Made by a program: the position numbers and the translations under genes. This document shows, in pieces, positions 5,153 to 11,871 of a DNA stretch of 11,871 nucleotides. Origin of the DNA: Desulfarculus sp. (GTDB lineage Bacteria; Desulfobacterota; Desulfarculia; Desulfarculales; Desulfarculaceae); assembly GCA_020216805.1 (NCBI GenBank), contig JAIWNN010000123.1, positions 1 to 11,871 on the forward strand, written 5' to 3'. Within the stretch, counting starts at the first letter, position 1. Every line of letters starts with the position of its first letter. The notes beneath the pieces were generated by a model that ran no database searches, was not told where the DNA came from, and worked only from the letters and a program-made list of their open reading frames with translations.

Positions 5153-5512
5153 ATGCCGAGGCGACGAGCGGACCTATGCAACCCCCGCCGGGCCAAAAGC
5201 CCCAGGCGTCGGGCCATTATCTGGGAGGCCAGAATCAGGGCCATGCTTCCCACAAAGCCAGACCCAGCCCAGGAAGCCGTGATACGTGCCCTGGCCCCGC
5301 TCTTGGTGCGAGCGGATGAACTCCGGGCGGACTTCGAGGAAACCGGGCGGCTCGGGCCCGACTACTTGCAGATCAACCATGCCCTCCATAGAGCCTTCGC
5401 CAGGCTGGGCCTGGGTGGGCCGCAGGTGCTCCAGGACAAGGGCAAGGCCCCGGGCAAGGGGGCAAGCCAGGGTGTGGACCTGGAAGCGCTCCTTGGGGGC
5501 GACGATGCCTAG
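5153..5512 (+). CDS. Probable small terminase subunit (P27-like)
   Basis: The 119-residue product starts at ATG 5153, preceded by GAGGA (5144-5148) at 4-base spacing. It begins with a very basic arm (PRRRADLCNPRRAKSPRRR). A helical core follows at about 38-87, including ALAPLLVRADELRADFEETG and ALHRAFARLGL, and the C-terminus is low-complexity. The pattern 'L...L..R.DEL......E.G......NPAL..A...L..LGL' is that of P27-family small terminases, which recognise the packaging site and hand DNA to the large subunit. Homology is weak and the call depends largely on its place directly before the large terminase, with which it overlaps by 8 bases. It is the first gene of the late block. Confidence 0.6.
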   Translation: MPRRRADLCNPRRAKSPRRRAIIWEARIRAMLPTKPDPAQEAVIRALAPLLVRADELRADFEETGRLGPDYLQINHALHRAFARLGLGGPQVLQDKGKAPGKGASQGVDLEALLGGDDA

Positions 5513-7190
5513 CAACAAGCCCCAGCGCCGCACCAACGCCGATATCCTGGCCGCCTGGAATGAACCAGGCTTCGCGGGGTTCTCGGCCTGGCTCGCCGAC
5601 GTGAGACCCCTCATCCTTCACGCGAACAACCGCTATGCTCCTGTGGTCCTGGAGCCATGGCAGGAATCCATCTTGCGGGAAGCCCTGGAGGCCGGCCCTG
5701 ACGGTCGGCTACTGCGTAATCTGCTTCTGCTGGTCATGCCCCGCCGACACTCGAAGTCCACCCTTTGGGCATTGGTGATTCTGTGGCTGGTGACCAGCCG
5801 GCCAAACTTCACCGTGGCCTGTTTGGGGAATCACGAGCAGCACAGCCAGAGAGTCCAAATGCGGACGCTGCGTCGGATCGTCCGCAATACCCCGATCCTA
5901 TTCAAGCTGGTGGGCGGCGAAGCTAACCTTCAGCGCAATGAGTTGCGTTTTCCGGCCACGGGCTCCCTGGTGCAAATGGCAACTCCAACGGCTCAGTCGG
6001 CCTTTGGCGATCGGCTGAACTGCCTCTGGATATCCGACTTTCACGCCTGTCCGGACCTGGACGCGGCCAACGCCTTCATGGCCAGCCTGTTGGATTCCGA
6101 GGAACGGCTGACCCTGATTGACGCCAACGTAGATGTTGAGGGCGGGCATGTCCACGAGTTGGAGCTTGAGGCGGCCCAGGATCCAGGCATCTACGCCAAG
6201 CATGTTGAGTACCGGGACTTCGAGCACTACCTAGCAGAGGCCCCGGCCTGGATCAGTCGGACTGAGGCCCGCCGGCTTCAGCGAATCACTCTGCCGGCGG
6301 CCTTCGAGCGGGATATTCTGGGCAAGCGTGGCGGTGCCACCAACGCCTTGTTCCCAGCCGAGGTCATAGACCTTTGCCGCACCAACTACATCGCCCCCGT
6401 GCCTGCCGAGGCATTGAAGGATCTGACCGGCGGCCGCAAGTACGTGGTGGGTGGTGGGCTGGACCGGAGCAAGTCGTTGTTCGGCGGTGACGCCACGGTC
6501 TGGACGGTGACCATGAAGGTTGCCACGCCCGCCGGAGAGCCTGAGTACTTCGTTCTGTCGCAGGAGGCTATCATCCCGAACACGGCCAGCCTTTTGAAGC
6601 GGGCCATTTTGCGGTCTCATGAGGCTTACCGGCTGGACAGTGTGACCCTGGAAAACTATGAAGCGGTGGACTTGAAGCCTTGGCTCGATGACCAAAATAT
6701 TCCCTGCGAGTTGGTAAGTGCCCACGACACCAACCAAAATGCCATATTCCCTGAGCTTCACCGCATTGCCAAAGAGGGCCGGCTTCACTTCCCGGCGGAC
6801 ATGAAAGACCTGGCGGTCGAAATGCAGACGTTTGTTTATACCCAGCGGCGGGACGGGAAGTACAGTTTCGGGCACTCCAGCAAGAAGTTTCATGATGACC
6901 GGGTGTATTCCCTGGCCTGGAGCATCTACGCCACGCGGGCCACCGTGCTTGCCATGTTCACCATCGGCAACATCCAATGCACCAGCCTGAGCCCCCACCG
7001 GCGGCTTTGCTTCTTGATGGGCGGGGATCTGGAGTTGCTTTGCAAGGCCCAGTGCCGGGCCTGGCACGAGGTGAGGGGGCTTTTCCAAGACTACCGGCGG
7101 TTGCGGATGGATGATGACGCCACCAGCCTGGTGGAGTTTTTCGCCCAGCGGGTGAAGGTGGAAGGTGCGCGAGTTTACCAGTCGGTTTGA
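5505..7190 (+). CDS. terL: Phage terminase large subunit
   Basis: This 561-residue motor and nuclease packages DNA into the capsid. ATG 5505 overlaps the small-terminase stop by 8 bases; an upstream in-frame ATG at 5286 would read across that gene in another frame and is rejected. The ATPase domain has a Walker A variant MPRRHSKST (residues 78-86), a Walker B strand LNCLWISD (171-178) followed by Phe rather than the usual Glu, and a conserved-looking LTLIDANVD segment (202-210). The RNase H-like nuclease shows GLDRS (Asp320), an acidic residue in the DSVTLENYEAVDL strand (378-390), and the HDDRVYSLAWS motif (463-473). About 85 further residues follow the nuclease, rich in Cys, His and Arg. 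The next gene overlaps its end by 26 bases. Confidence 0.93.
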   Translation: MPSNKPQRRTNADILAAWNEPGFAGFSAWLADVRPLILHANNRYAPVVLEPWQESILREALEAGPDGRLLRNLLLLVMPRRHSKSTLWALVILWLVTSRPNFTVACLGNHEQHSQRVQMRTLRRIVRNTPILFKLVGGEANLQRNELRFPATGSLVQMATPTAQSAFGDRLNCLWISDFHACPDLDAANAFMASLLDSEERLTLIDANVDVEGGHVHELELEAAQDPGIYAKHVEYRDFEHYLAEAPAWISRTEARRLQRITLPAAFERDILGKRGGATNALFPAEVIDLCRTNYIAPVPAEALKDLTGGRKYVVGGGLDRSKSLFGGDATVWTVTMKVATPAGEPEYFVLSQEAIIPNTASLLKRAILRSHEAYRLDSVTLENYEAVDLKPWLDDQNIPCELVSAHDTNQNAIFPELHRIAKEGRLHFPADMKDLAVEMQTFVYTQRRDGKYSFGHSSKKFHDDRVYSLAWSIYATRATVLAMFTIGNIQCTSLSPHRRLCFLMGGDLELLCKAQCRAWHEVRGLFQDYRRLRMDDDATSLVEFFAQRVKVEGARVYQSV

Positions 7191-7374
7191 GCGGGGGGTT
7201 GCGGTGGACTTCCACCCTCGGCTTGGTGCCACCTGCCCACGCTGTGGCGCGGACCGTGCACGCACGACAGGCAGCCGGCCATGGTTCCAGAGCTCCTCCA
7301 GGTGGTTCCGGGTCCGATTTCACCGCTGTCGCTGCTGCGGGGTGAGTTTCCAATCCCTTCAGGAATCAAGTTGA
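7165..7374 (+). CDS. Small zinc-ribbon protein
   Basis: The frame encodes 69 residues from GTG 7165, with GAAGG (7154-7158) 6 bases upstream, overlapping the large-terminase gene. Two CxxC pairs, Cys24/Cys27 (TCPRCGAD) and Cys55/Cys58 (HRCRCCG), separated by a basic stretch with WFRVRFHR, form a zinc ribbon of the kind seen in NrdR and in Ogr/Com-like phage regulators. The spacing suggests a single metal site. Nucleic-acid binding is likely from the fold and charge. A role in late transcription or in packaging cannot be separated from sequence. Small zinc-ribbon genes do occur beside terminase genes. Confidence 0.6.
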   Translation: MREFTSRFERGVAVDFHPRLGATCPRCGADRARTTGSRPWFQSSSRWFRVRFHRCRCCGVSFQSLQESS

Positions 7375-7443
7375 GTCCAAATCTGGATTGCACCTGATTT
7401 AAACCATGCCCCTGCTGATGTAGCGTGGCCGTAGGAGGCTCAA

Positions 7444-8757
7444 ATGCTCTTTGAATCTTCAGCAGAGGCGACGGTGAAGCGAGCCCTGGCGGGCGGGGTG
7501 GTGGCGGGCAACCGGGCCCGCAAGCTGGCCACGGCCAAGCGGCTGGACTACTACCAGGACGCCCAGCTTGACCACCTGTTGGCGGACCTGACCAAGCGCT
7601 ACGCAGACCCTTCCCGGCTTCAACCCGCTTTCGTGAACATTGTTCGCAAGGTGGTGGACCTTCTGGCCTCGACCTACTTCGAGCCCCCGCGCCGGGTGGT
7701 GGCTGGCACGGAACAGGATCAGGCCATCTTCGCTGAGATAGCCGAAGCGGCTGGTCTGGACACCAAGTTGAAAGCGGCTTCCCGGCTGGTCAAGCTGTGC
7801 AAGACCATCCTGATAAGGCCCGTGTGGCGAAATGGCCGCATGGACATTGACCTTCTTACGGGAAACTTCCTGGACGTGGAAACCGGTGACAGCCCCGAAG
7901 ACTTGCGAGCGGTGACCATCACCCATTGGGGGCCTTCCGGCCGGGTGGATGAAATCACCTATTCCCGGTGGACCCCGGACGTGGTGCAGACCTTGAATTA
8001 CCGGGGCCAGGTGACCAGCGAAGAGCCCAACCCCTATGGCGTGCTGCCCTTCGTACCGGCTTGGGATGGGCTCCCCCATGATGATTTTTGGCTTGGTGGC
8101 GGCGACGACCTGATTGTCATCCAGGAAGCCATCAATGCGCAACTGACGGCCTTGCTTTACACCTGCCAGCAACAGGGCTTTGGGGTGGGGTGGGTGAAGG
8201 GCGGCGGCCAGGGGGGGCAGGTGACAGTTGGTCCGGGGGCCATGGTGGAGCTTCCGCTCGATGGAGCCCTTGGCTTCGCGGCAACCGAGGCCCCGATTGA
8301 CCAAATCTTGGCGGTGATTGACAAGCTGATTGGCTGGGTGGCGGTGACCAACGGCCTGCCCGCTCAGGTGCTCACCACCGAGCCCAACCAACAATCCGGC
8401 GTGGCCCTTTTAGTGAGCAACCGCGAGTTGCAGGAGAAACGCCGCGATGACCTGGAGCTTTGGCGGAGGTACGAGAAGGCCATCTTCTCCGTCATGCGGG
8501 CGATTTGGAACGCCCACAACCCAGGCCGTCAACTGAGCCCCGGGGCAACCCTGAGCATTGACTTTGCCGACCCACGGCCGGCCGTCAGCGAGAAAGACCA
8601 GGCCGCGACCTGGCAGACCTTATTGGGCCTTGGCGTTATCTCCCCCGTGGACGTGGTGATGGAGCGCAACCCGGACCTGACCACGCGGGAAGAGGCCCTT
8701 GCCTTCCTGCTTCAACTCCAAGACGAAAACTCGCAGTTGAGCGAGCGCAAGCTATAA
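7444..8757 (+). CDS. Phage portal protein (SPP1 gp6-like)
   Basis: The 437-residue product is preceded by a strong AGGAGG (7433-7438) 5 bases before the ATG. The portal forms the twelve-subunit ring at one capsid vertex through which DNA enters and to which connectors attach. Family features in order are an N-terminal helix region with AFVNIVRKVVDLLASTYFEPPRR (62-84), a strand-rich wing with IDLLTGNFLDVETGD (135-149), the NPYGVLPFVPAW segment (196-207), helix DDLIVIQEAINAQLTALLY (221-239), and a long stem/crown helix rich in E, R and K around LVSNRELQEKRRDDLELWRR. Length matches shorter SPP1-type portals. It follows terL and precedes a scaffold-like gene, the standard order. Confidence 0.88.
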   Translation: MLFESSAEATVKRALAGGVVAGNRARKLATAKRLDYYQDAQLDHLLADLTKRYADPSRLQPAFVNIVRKVVDLLASTYFEPPRRVVAGTEQDQAIFAEIAEAAGLDTKLKAASRLVKLCKTILIRPVWRNGRMDIDLLTGNFLDVETGDSPEDLRAVTITHWGPSGRVDEITYSRWTPDVVQTLNYRGQVTSEEPNPYGVLPFVPAWDGLPHDDFWLGGGDDLIVIQEAINAQLTALLYTCQQQGFGVGWVKGGGQGGQVTVGPGAMVELPLDGALGFAATEAPIDQILAVIDKLIGWVAVTNGLPAQVLTTEPNQQSGVALLVSNRELQEKRRDDLELWRRYEKAIFSVMRAIWNAHNPGRQLSPGATLSIDFADPRPAVSEKDQAATWQTLLGLGVISPVDVVMERNPDLTTREEALAFLLQLQDENSQLSERKL

Positions 8758-8790
8758 CGCCTACCTGGCGTAAAAAGGGAGTGTCACGAA

Positions 8791-9177
8791 ATGCCCGATG
8801 AAGACAAGGCCAACGGCAACGCCACCGACAAAGGCGAAGAGCAGGCCCCCGGCCAGGGCAAGGACCAGGAGCCCCAGGGCTCCATACCCAAGGCCCGCTT
8901 TGATGAGGTCAACAGCAAGAGGAAAGCCGCTGAGGCCGCCTTGGCTGAAATGGTCGAGATGCTCAAGACCGATGTTCCCGAGGACATGCGCGACCTGATT
9001 CCGGCCGGCCTCCCCCCTGTGGAGCAAGCCAAGTGGATCAAGGCGGCCATGGCCAAGGGGATCTTCAACAAGGCCCCCGTCAACGGGCCAGACAGCAGGC
9101 GGCCTGGCGGAAAGCCGCCGGCCAACTTTGACAACCTGAGCCCGGCCCAAATGCGGGCTGCCGGCTACAAATCGTGA
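8791..9177 (+). CDS. Probable capsid scaffold protein
   Basis: The 128-residue protein starts at ATG 8791, with GGGAG (8777-8781) upstream. It begins with a disordered, charged and Gln/Gly-rich stretch (1-32), followed by a coiled-coil-prone helix (ARFDEVNSKRKAAEAALAEM, 35-54, continuing to about 60). Then come a Pro-rich linker, a second amphipathic segment (PPVEQAKWIKAAMAKGIFN) and a short C-terminal motif NFDNLSPAQMRAAGY. A disordered start, coiled coil and small C-terminal capsid-binding tail, immediately before the major capsid gene, is typical of phage scaffolds. It is short for a scaffold, and no maturation protease is found between portal and capsid genes. Assignment is by architecture and position. 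Confidence 0.65.
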   Translation: MPDEDKANGNATDKGEEQAPGQGKDQEPQGSIPKARFDEVNSKRKAAEAALAEMVEMLKTDVPEDMRDLIPAGLPPVEQAKWIKAAMAKGIFNKAPVNGPDSRRPGGKPPANFDNLSPAQMRAAGYKS

Positions 9178-9185
9178 GGTGACCC

Positions 9186-10106
9186 ATGTCCCTGACTCTT
9201 CTCGAAGCTGCCAAGCTCATGCAGAACCCGCTTCAGCGCGGGGTGGTCGAGGTCTTCCCCCGGACCAGCCCTGTTCTGGAGCGCCTGCCTTTCATGCCGG
9301 TGAGCGGCAACGCCTACACCTACAACCAGGAGCATGCCCTTCCCGGGGTGGCCTTCCGAGGCATCGGGGAGAACTACACCGAGTCCACCGGCGTGGTGAA
9401 CCCGGTGACCGAGCGCCTGGTGATCCTGGGCGGCGTCAGCGACGTGGATCGGGCCCTGGTGAAGACCCAGGGAAACGTGAACGACCTGCGGGCCATCCAT
9501 GACGGCCTCAAGGCCAAGGCCACGGCCCTGAAGTTCACCCGGACTTTCTTCAAGGGCGACAGCGAGACGGCCCCCCGTGAGTTCGACGGGCTTCAGAAGC
9601 GCCTGACCGGCAACCAGCTTATCGCCATGGGCAACACCAGCGGCGGCGATGTCCTGACCCTGGACAAGCTGGACGAGCTCATTGACGCTGTGACCGGCCG
9701 GCCGGACGTGCTCTTCATGAACACCGCCATGCGCCGCAAGGTCAACACCCTGGTTCGGGCCAGCGGCGCGGCCATCGAAACCGTGAGCGACTCTTTTGGT
9801 CGCCGGCTGGAAGCCTATGCGGGCATACCCATCGCGGTGATCGAGGACGACGAGACGGGCGCGGCCATCCTGGGCTTCACCGAGGCCAACCCCGGCGGCG
9901 GCTCTAGCGTGGGAACCAGCATCTACGCAGTGCGCTTTGGTGCGGGCGAGTACGTTTCCGGGCTCCAGGCAGGTGAAATGGACGTGATCGATCAGGGCCT
10001 CTACAGCGGGGGCGTGGCCTACCGGACCTTGATCGAGTGGATTTGCGGCATGGCCGTATTCCACCCCAAGAGCGCCGCCCGCCTCTACGGCATCAAGAAC
10101 GCCTAG
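9186..10106 (+). CDS. Major capsid protein (HK97 fold, GP7-like)
   Basis: The 306-residue product starts at ATG 9186 with GAGGTG (9176-9181) 4 bases upstream and only 8 bases after the scaffold stop. It resembles the phage major capsid group that begins with a short helix LLEAAKLMQ and carries 'F..G......FDGLQKRL' (residues 122-140), then 'DVLFMNTAMRRKVNTLVR' (174-191) and 'YAGIPIAVIEDDE' (211-223) of the A domain, followed by a beta strand with SIYAVRFG. These are core HK97-fold elements. There is no N-terminal delta domain of the length HK97 cleaves off, consistent with a separate scaffold. A strong hairpin follows the gene. Confidence 0.88.
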   Translation: MSLTLLEAAKLMQNPLQRGVVEVFPRTSPVLERLPFMPVSGNAYTYNQEHALPGVAFRGIGENYTESTGVVNPVTERLVILGGVSDVDRALVKTQGNVNDLRAIHDGLKAKATALKFTRTFFKGDSETAPREFDGLQKRLTGNQLIAMGNTSGGDVLTLDKLDELIDAVTGRPDVLFMNTAMRRKVNTLVRASGAAIETVSDSFGRRLEAYAGIPIAVIEDDETGAAILGFTEANPGGGSSVGTSIYAVRFGAGEYVSGLQAGEMDVIDQGLYSGGVAYRTLIEWICGMAVFHPKSAARLYGIKNA

Positions 10107-10111
10107 ACCTG

Positions 10112-10139
10112 AAGGGGCGGGCCATAACGCCCGCCCCTT
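10112..10139 (+). terminator. Strong intercistronic hairpin after the capsid gene
   Basis: AAGGGGCGGGC (10112-10122) pairs perfectly with GCCCGCCCCTT (10129-10139) around the loop CATAAC, giving an 11-bp stem 6 bases after the capsid stop. No T-run follows, so full rho-independent termination is doubtful. It may partly terminate transcription or protect the 3' end of the capsid message so that capsid protein exceeds downstream products. Confidence 0.6.
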
Positions 10140-10155
10140 ATGAGGGGACCGGATC

Positions 10156-10572
10156 ATGTACGACAGTGGCTTGATTCTCAAGGACGCGGGCTTGGTGGCC
10201 GCTTCGGCGGCTGGCACCGTGGGCGGATTGGCCAAGATCGTAACCGTGGGCGAGGGCCGCGTTGACGGCGTGTTGGTGGTGGACGTGACCGCCATTGAGA
10301 TGGCCAGCAATGACGAGCGCTACAGCATCGCCTTGCAGGGTTCGGACGTGGCCGACTTCACCACGGGCAGCCCCAAGGTGGAAGAGCTAGCCTGCCTGAA
10401 CCTGGGAGCCAACGAGGTGCTGAGCGGCAACCAGGACAGCGCCATCGGCCGCTATGAGGTGCCCATGACCAACGTCAAGCAAGGGGTGGCCTACCCCCAT
10501 TTGCGGCTCTACACCACCGTTGCCGGGACCGTGGCCACCGGCATCAACTTCACGGCCCGCCTGGGCCTGTAG
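10156..10572 (+). CDS. Capsid cement/decoration protein (Bbp16-like)
   Basis: The 138-residue protein starts at ATG 10156 with GAGGGG upstream, directly after the capsid gene and hairpin. The MYDSGLILKDAGLVAASAAG start, the YSIALQGSDVADF strand and the C-terminal 'LRLYTTVAGTVATGINFTARLGL' match the pattern of the Bbp16 family (named from Bordetella phage BPP-1), where an N-terminal 'LFSD.QAVTATAAST' is followed by 'L.VALQTSDDAAF' and 'YLRLNYTV.G......G.VTAG'. Such proteins trimerise on the outside of the head and stabilise it. It is all-beta in appearance, with no signal or membrane segment. Position and pattern agree, although sequence identity to BPP-1 is unlikely to be high. Confidence 0.72.
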   Translation: MYDSGLILKDAGLVAASAAGTVGGLAKIVTVGEGRVDGVLVVDVTAIEMASNDERYSIALQGSDVADFTTGSPKVEELACLNLGANEVLSGNQDSAIGRYEVPMTNVKQGVAYPHLRLYTTVAGTVATGINFTARLGL

Positions 10573-10648
10573 GCTCTTCGGGTGGGGGCTGGGGCGGTGC
10601 TGTCTGCCCCCGTCTCGGCCCCCGCCTTCCAGACCTGGATGAAGGATC

Positions 10649-11143
10649 ATGCCGATCAGCCTTGTTGTCGAAACCGGAGCGGTGGTGAGCGGGGCCAACT
10701 GCTTTGTGGACCTGGCCACGGCTGACGCCTACTTCGCCTTGCGGGCCAACGCCACCTGGGCGGCGGCCACCACGGCGGCCAAGGAAGCGGCCATCATCCG
10801 GGGAGCGGACTTCCTGTGCCAGGCATACCGCTTCAAGGGAGCCCGCTACCAGCAGACGCAAGCCCTGTGTTGGCCCAGGATCGGCGTCAGCGACGGGGAC
10901 GGCCGGGCCATCGCCTTCAACGTCATCCCCCAGGCCCTCAGGGATGCCAACTGCGAGGCGGCCCTGCGCGCCCTGGGCGGTGACCTGGCCCCCGATGAAA
11001 CCAAGGAAGTGGTCCGCAAGTCCGTAGCCGGGGCCGTGGACACCACCTATCGGGCCGGCTCCCCCGCCAAGACCTACCCGGTCATAGATCGGCTGCTGGC
11101 CGGCCTGGTGCAGGGCGGCGGGCTCAGTGTGGTGCTGGCATGA
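10649..11143 (+). CDS. DnaT-like family protein, probable head-tail adaptor
   Basis: The product has 164 residues, starting at ATG 10649 with AAGGA (10642-10646) just upstream. It follows the pattern of the prophage family labelled 'putative DnaT-like ssDNA-binding protein': LVVETGAVVSGANCFVDLATADAYFALR, AAIIRGADFL, YRFKGARYQQTQALCWPR, then VIPQALRDANCEAALRAL and TYPVIDRLLAGL. (The first pattern spans residues 5-32 with small variations.) Despite the label, the helix-bundle pattern and the constant place after capsid and cement genes fit a gp6/gp15-type adaptor that docks under the portal. This role is inferred. Its stop overlaps the next start in ATGA, so the pair is translationally coupled. 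Confidence 0.72.
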   Translation: MPISLVVETGAVVSGANCFVDLATADAYFALRANATWAAATTAAKEAAIIRGADFLCQAYRFKGARYQQTQALCWPRIGVSDGDGRAIAFNVIPQALRDANCEAALRALGGDLAPDETKEVVRKSVAGAVDTTYRAGSPAKTYPVIDRLLAGLVQGGGLSVVLA

Positions 11144-11460
11144 GATACGACTACACCGGCGACGCCCAAGACCTTCTGGAGGCCATCCGGGAAATGGGCC
11201 AGGTGATGACTCTCTATCGAGGAACCACGCCCTACGCCTGCTATGGCCTTCAGCGCTCCTACCGGCAGCGGGAGATTGACGGGACCGTGGTCAAGGTGGG
11301 GGATATCGAGGCCACAATCGCGGCCAGCGGCCTTGCCATAATCCCCACCACCACGGACAAGCTCAAGCTGGAAGGCAGCACGCTTCAGCGGACCATCGTG
11401 TTGGTGGACACCATCAAGCCTGGTCCCTTGGCCCTGGCCTACAAGCTCCAGGTGCGCTGA
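11140..11460 (+). CDS. Probable head-closure (stopper) protein
   Basis: The 106-residue frame starts within the preceding gene's stop (ATGA, 11140-11143). An N-terminal helix (DLLEAIREMGQVMTLYR) leads into a compact beta region: REIDGTVVKVGDIEATIA, then LAIIPTTTDKLKLEGSTLQR, then YKLQVR at the end. This is the common phage connector pattern 'QIDG..I..GD....V...GL...PT..D.L...G....I..V....P......Y..QVR', seen in small proteins that close the head after packaging (SPP1 gp16 or lambda gpFII-like). Order after the adaptor gene agrees. It is soluble and would be part of the virion. Its stop overlaps the next start as TGATG. Confidence 0.65.
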   Translation: MRYDYTGDAQDLLEAIREMGQVMTLYRGTTPYACYGLQRSYRQREIDGTVVKVGDIEATIAASGLAIIPTTTDKLKLEGSTLQRTIVLVDTIKPGPLALAYKLQVR

Positions 11461-11795
11461 TGACCCTCCAGGAGTTTCGAGACTCCATCTTCAAGTTTCA
11501 GCATCGCGTGGACGCCCGGGCCAACGCTCTGGGCGATGACCTGGTGAAGGCCCTGGAGGCGGTCCAAGAGCGCTTGATAGGCAAGCTGGCACTCCTGCCC
11601 CCAGACCAAGGCGAGAGCTTCACCAAACGCCGCCTGGAGGCCCAGCGGGCCGAGATTGAGACGGTTCTTGCCGAGGTCTACCAGGGCATGGCCCAGCAGG
11701 TGCGCGACGCGGCCGGCGACGTGATGCAGGCATCCGCCCAGCACACCGTGACCGCCATGAGCGCGGCCACCGGCCTAGATGTAGATGCTAAATAG
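11460..11795 (+). CDS. Helical head-region protein of unknown function
   Basis: The 111-residue frame begins at ATG 11460 inside TGATG. It is predicted to be almost entirely helical, with heptad-like stretches around LVKALEAVQERLIGKLALL and RRLEAQRAEIETVLAEVYQG. The section 'F.KRRLEAQRAEIE.VL.EVY.GM' recalls the N-terminal part of MuF-like minor head proteins, which are usually several hundred residues long. If it is related, this would be a truncated or split version. No Pro/Gly-rich virion tail motif or tail-completion signature is visible. Translational coupling to the head-closure gene indicates a structural or assembly role. I do not assign a function. Confidence 0.5.
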   Translation: MTLQEFRDSIFKFQHRVDARANALGDDLVKALEAVQERLIGKLALLPPDQGESFTKRRLEAQRAEIETVLAEVYQGMAQQVRDAAGDVMQASAQHTVTAMSAATGLDVDAK

Positions 11796-11871
11796 GTTGT
11801 CCACATGGTTCCGAGCATGGAGACTGGTGATTGAGCGTCACCCAGACTCTTGCACGGAGGTCCACGTGAAC
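11785..11871 (+). CDS. Start of a further gene (cut by the window end)
   Basis: ATG 11785 overlaps the preceding stop by 11 bases and opens a frame reading MLNRLSTWFRAWRLVIERHP onward, still open at the window edge. A better ribosome site, GGAGGT (11856-11861), lies just before an in-frame GTG at 11866, so the true start may be 11866. Too little sequence is present to recognise a product. Whether it is a tail gene or not would help tell a prophage from a satellite. Confidence 0.4.
   Translation, partial: MLNRLSTWFRAWRLVIERHPDSCTEVHVN

Larger units (their letters stand above)
1087..11871 (+). mobile_element. Integrated prophage or capsid-forming satellite, left part
   Basis: The element starts at the RNA-gene fragment and continues past the window end. 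Gene order is integrase, DUF6499-like regulator, AlpA-like protein, small cysteine protein, replication ATPase, small and large terminase, zinc-ribbon protein, portal, scaffold, major capsid, cement, adaptor, head closure and further small genes, all on the plus strand. The early part (about 2500-5100) is visibly less GC-rich than the head genes, suggesting mosaic origin. No CI/Cro-type repressor, antiterminator, lysis or tail gene is seen in the first 10.8 kb. That layout occurs in capsid-forming phage-inducible islands but also in prophages whose remaining genes lie further right. Confidence 0.9.

Noticed and set aside
5286..5504. N-terminal extension of the large terminase by 73 residues
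   Set aside because: It is the out-of-frame reading of the small-terminase gene, and the ATG at 5505 overlaps that gene's stop in a typical coupled arrangement.
6231..10310. Long minus-strand frames (about 344, 311 and 381 codons at 6231-7265, 7459-8394 and 9165-10310)
   Set aside because: They lie opposite the large terminase, portal and capsid genes, have low-complexity His/Gly/Val-rich translations without motifs, and are the usual antisense artefacts of GC-rich coding DNA.
1..11871. CRISPR array, insertion sequence or diversity-generating retroelement
   Set aside because: No regularly spaced long direct repeats, no transposase, and no reverse-transcriptase frame were seen on either strand.

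Overview
The window runs from the edge of a bacterial chromosome into the left part of an integrated, phage-related element. The host DNA is GC-rich. It carries the tail of an LptC-like gene and a small gene resembling the family annotated DVU0772 in sulfate-reducing bacteria. I infer a deltaproteobacterium (Desulfobacterota, possibly Desulfarculus-like), but this rests on one small gene plus base composition.

Host side (1-1086): the 3' end of the LptC-like gene, a rho-independent terminator, about 290 bases without a convincing gene, the DVU0772-like gene, a copy of a widespread interspersed repeat, four 10-bp tandem repeats and a GC-rich hairpin. At 1087-1110 lies a 24-base fragment of the 3' end of a tRNA or tmRNA on the minus strand, including CCA. 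Homology stops at the 5' strand of the T stem, as expected for an attachment site where an element used that RNA gene. The rebuilt RNA gene should lie at the far right end, outside the window.

Early module (about 1200-5150, all plus strand): a tyrosine integrase, an overlapping DUF6499/DUF2285-like regulator, an AlpA/Xis-type small DNA-binding protein, a small cysteine-containing protein, and a P-loop replication ATPase with a PriCT-like N-terminus. A 38-base composite site (CCCTT-R-AC, 10 bases, AGTGGGGC, 3 bases, AGTGGGGCA) occurs at the integrase promoter and again, inverted, just before the packaging genes, so the pair brackets this module. The 210-base gap at its end also holds a perfect 16-bp inverted repeat, a perfect TATAAT and an AT-rich stretch.

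Head module (5153 to the window end, plus strand, tightly packed): probable small terminase, large terminase, zinc-ribbon protein, SPP1-like portal, scaffold-like protein, HK97-fold major capsid protein, a hairpin, Bbp16-like cement protein, DnaT-like (head-tail adaptor) protein, head-closure-like protein, a helical protein, and the start of another gene. Together these would replicate the element, build a capsid, fill it with DNA and close it. No CI/Cro-type repressor, lysis gene or tail gene is visible. The element is therefore either the left part of an ordinary prophage or a capsid-forming satellite (cf-PICI-like). The sequence to the right decides between these.
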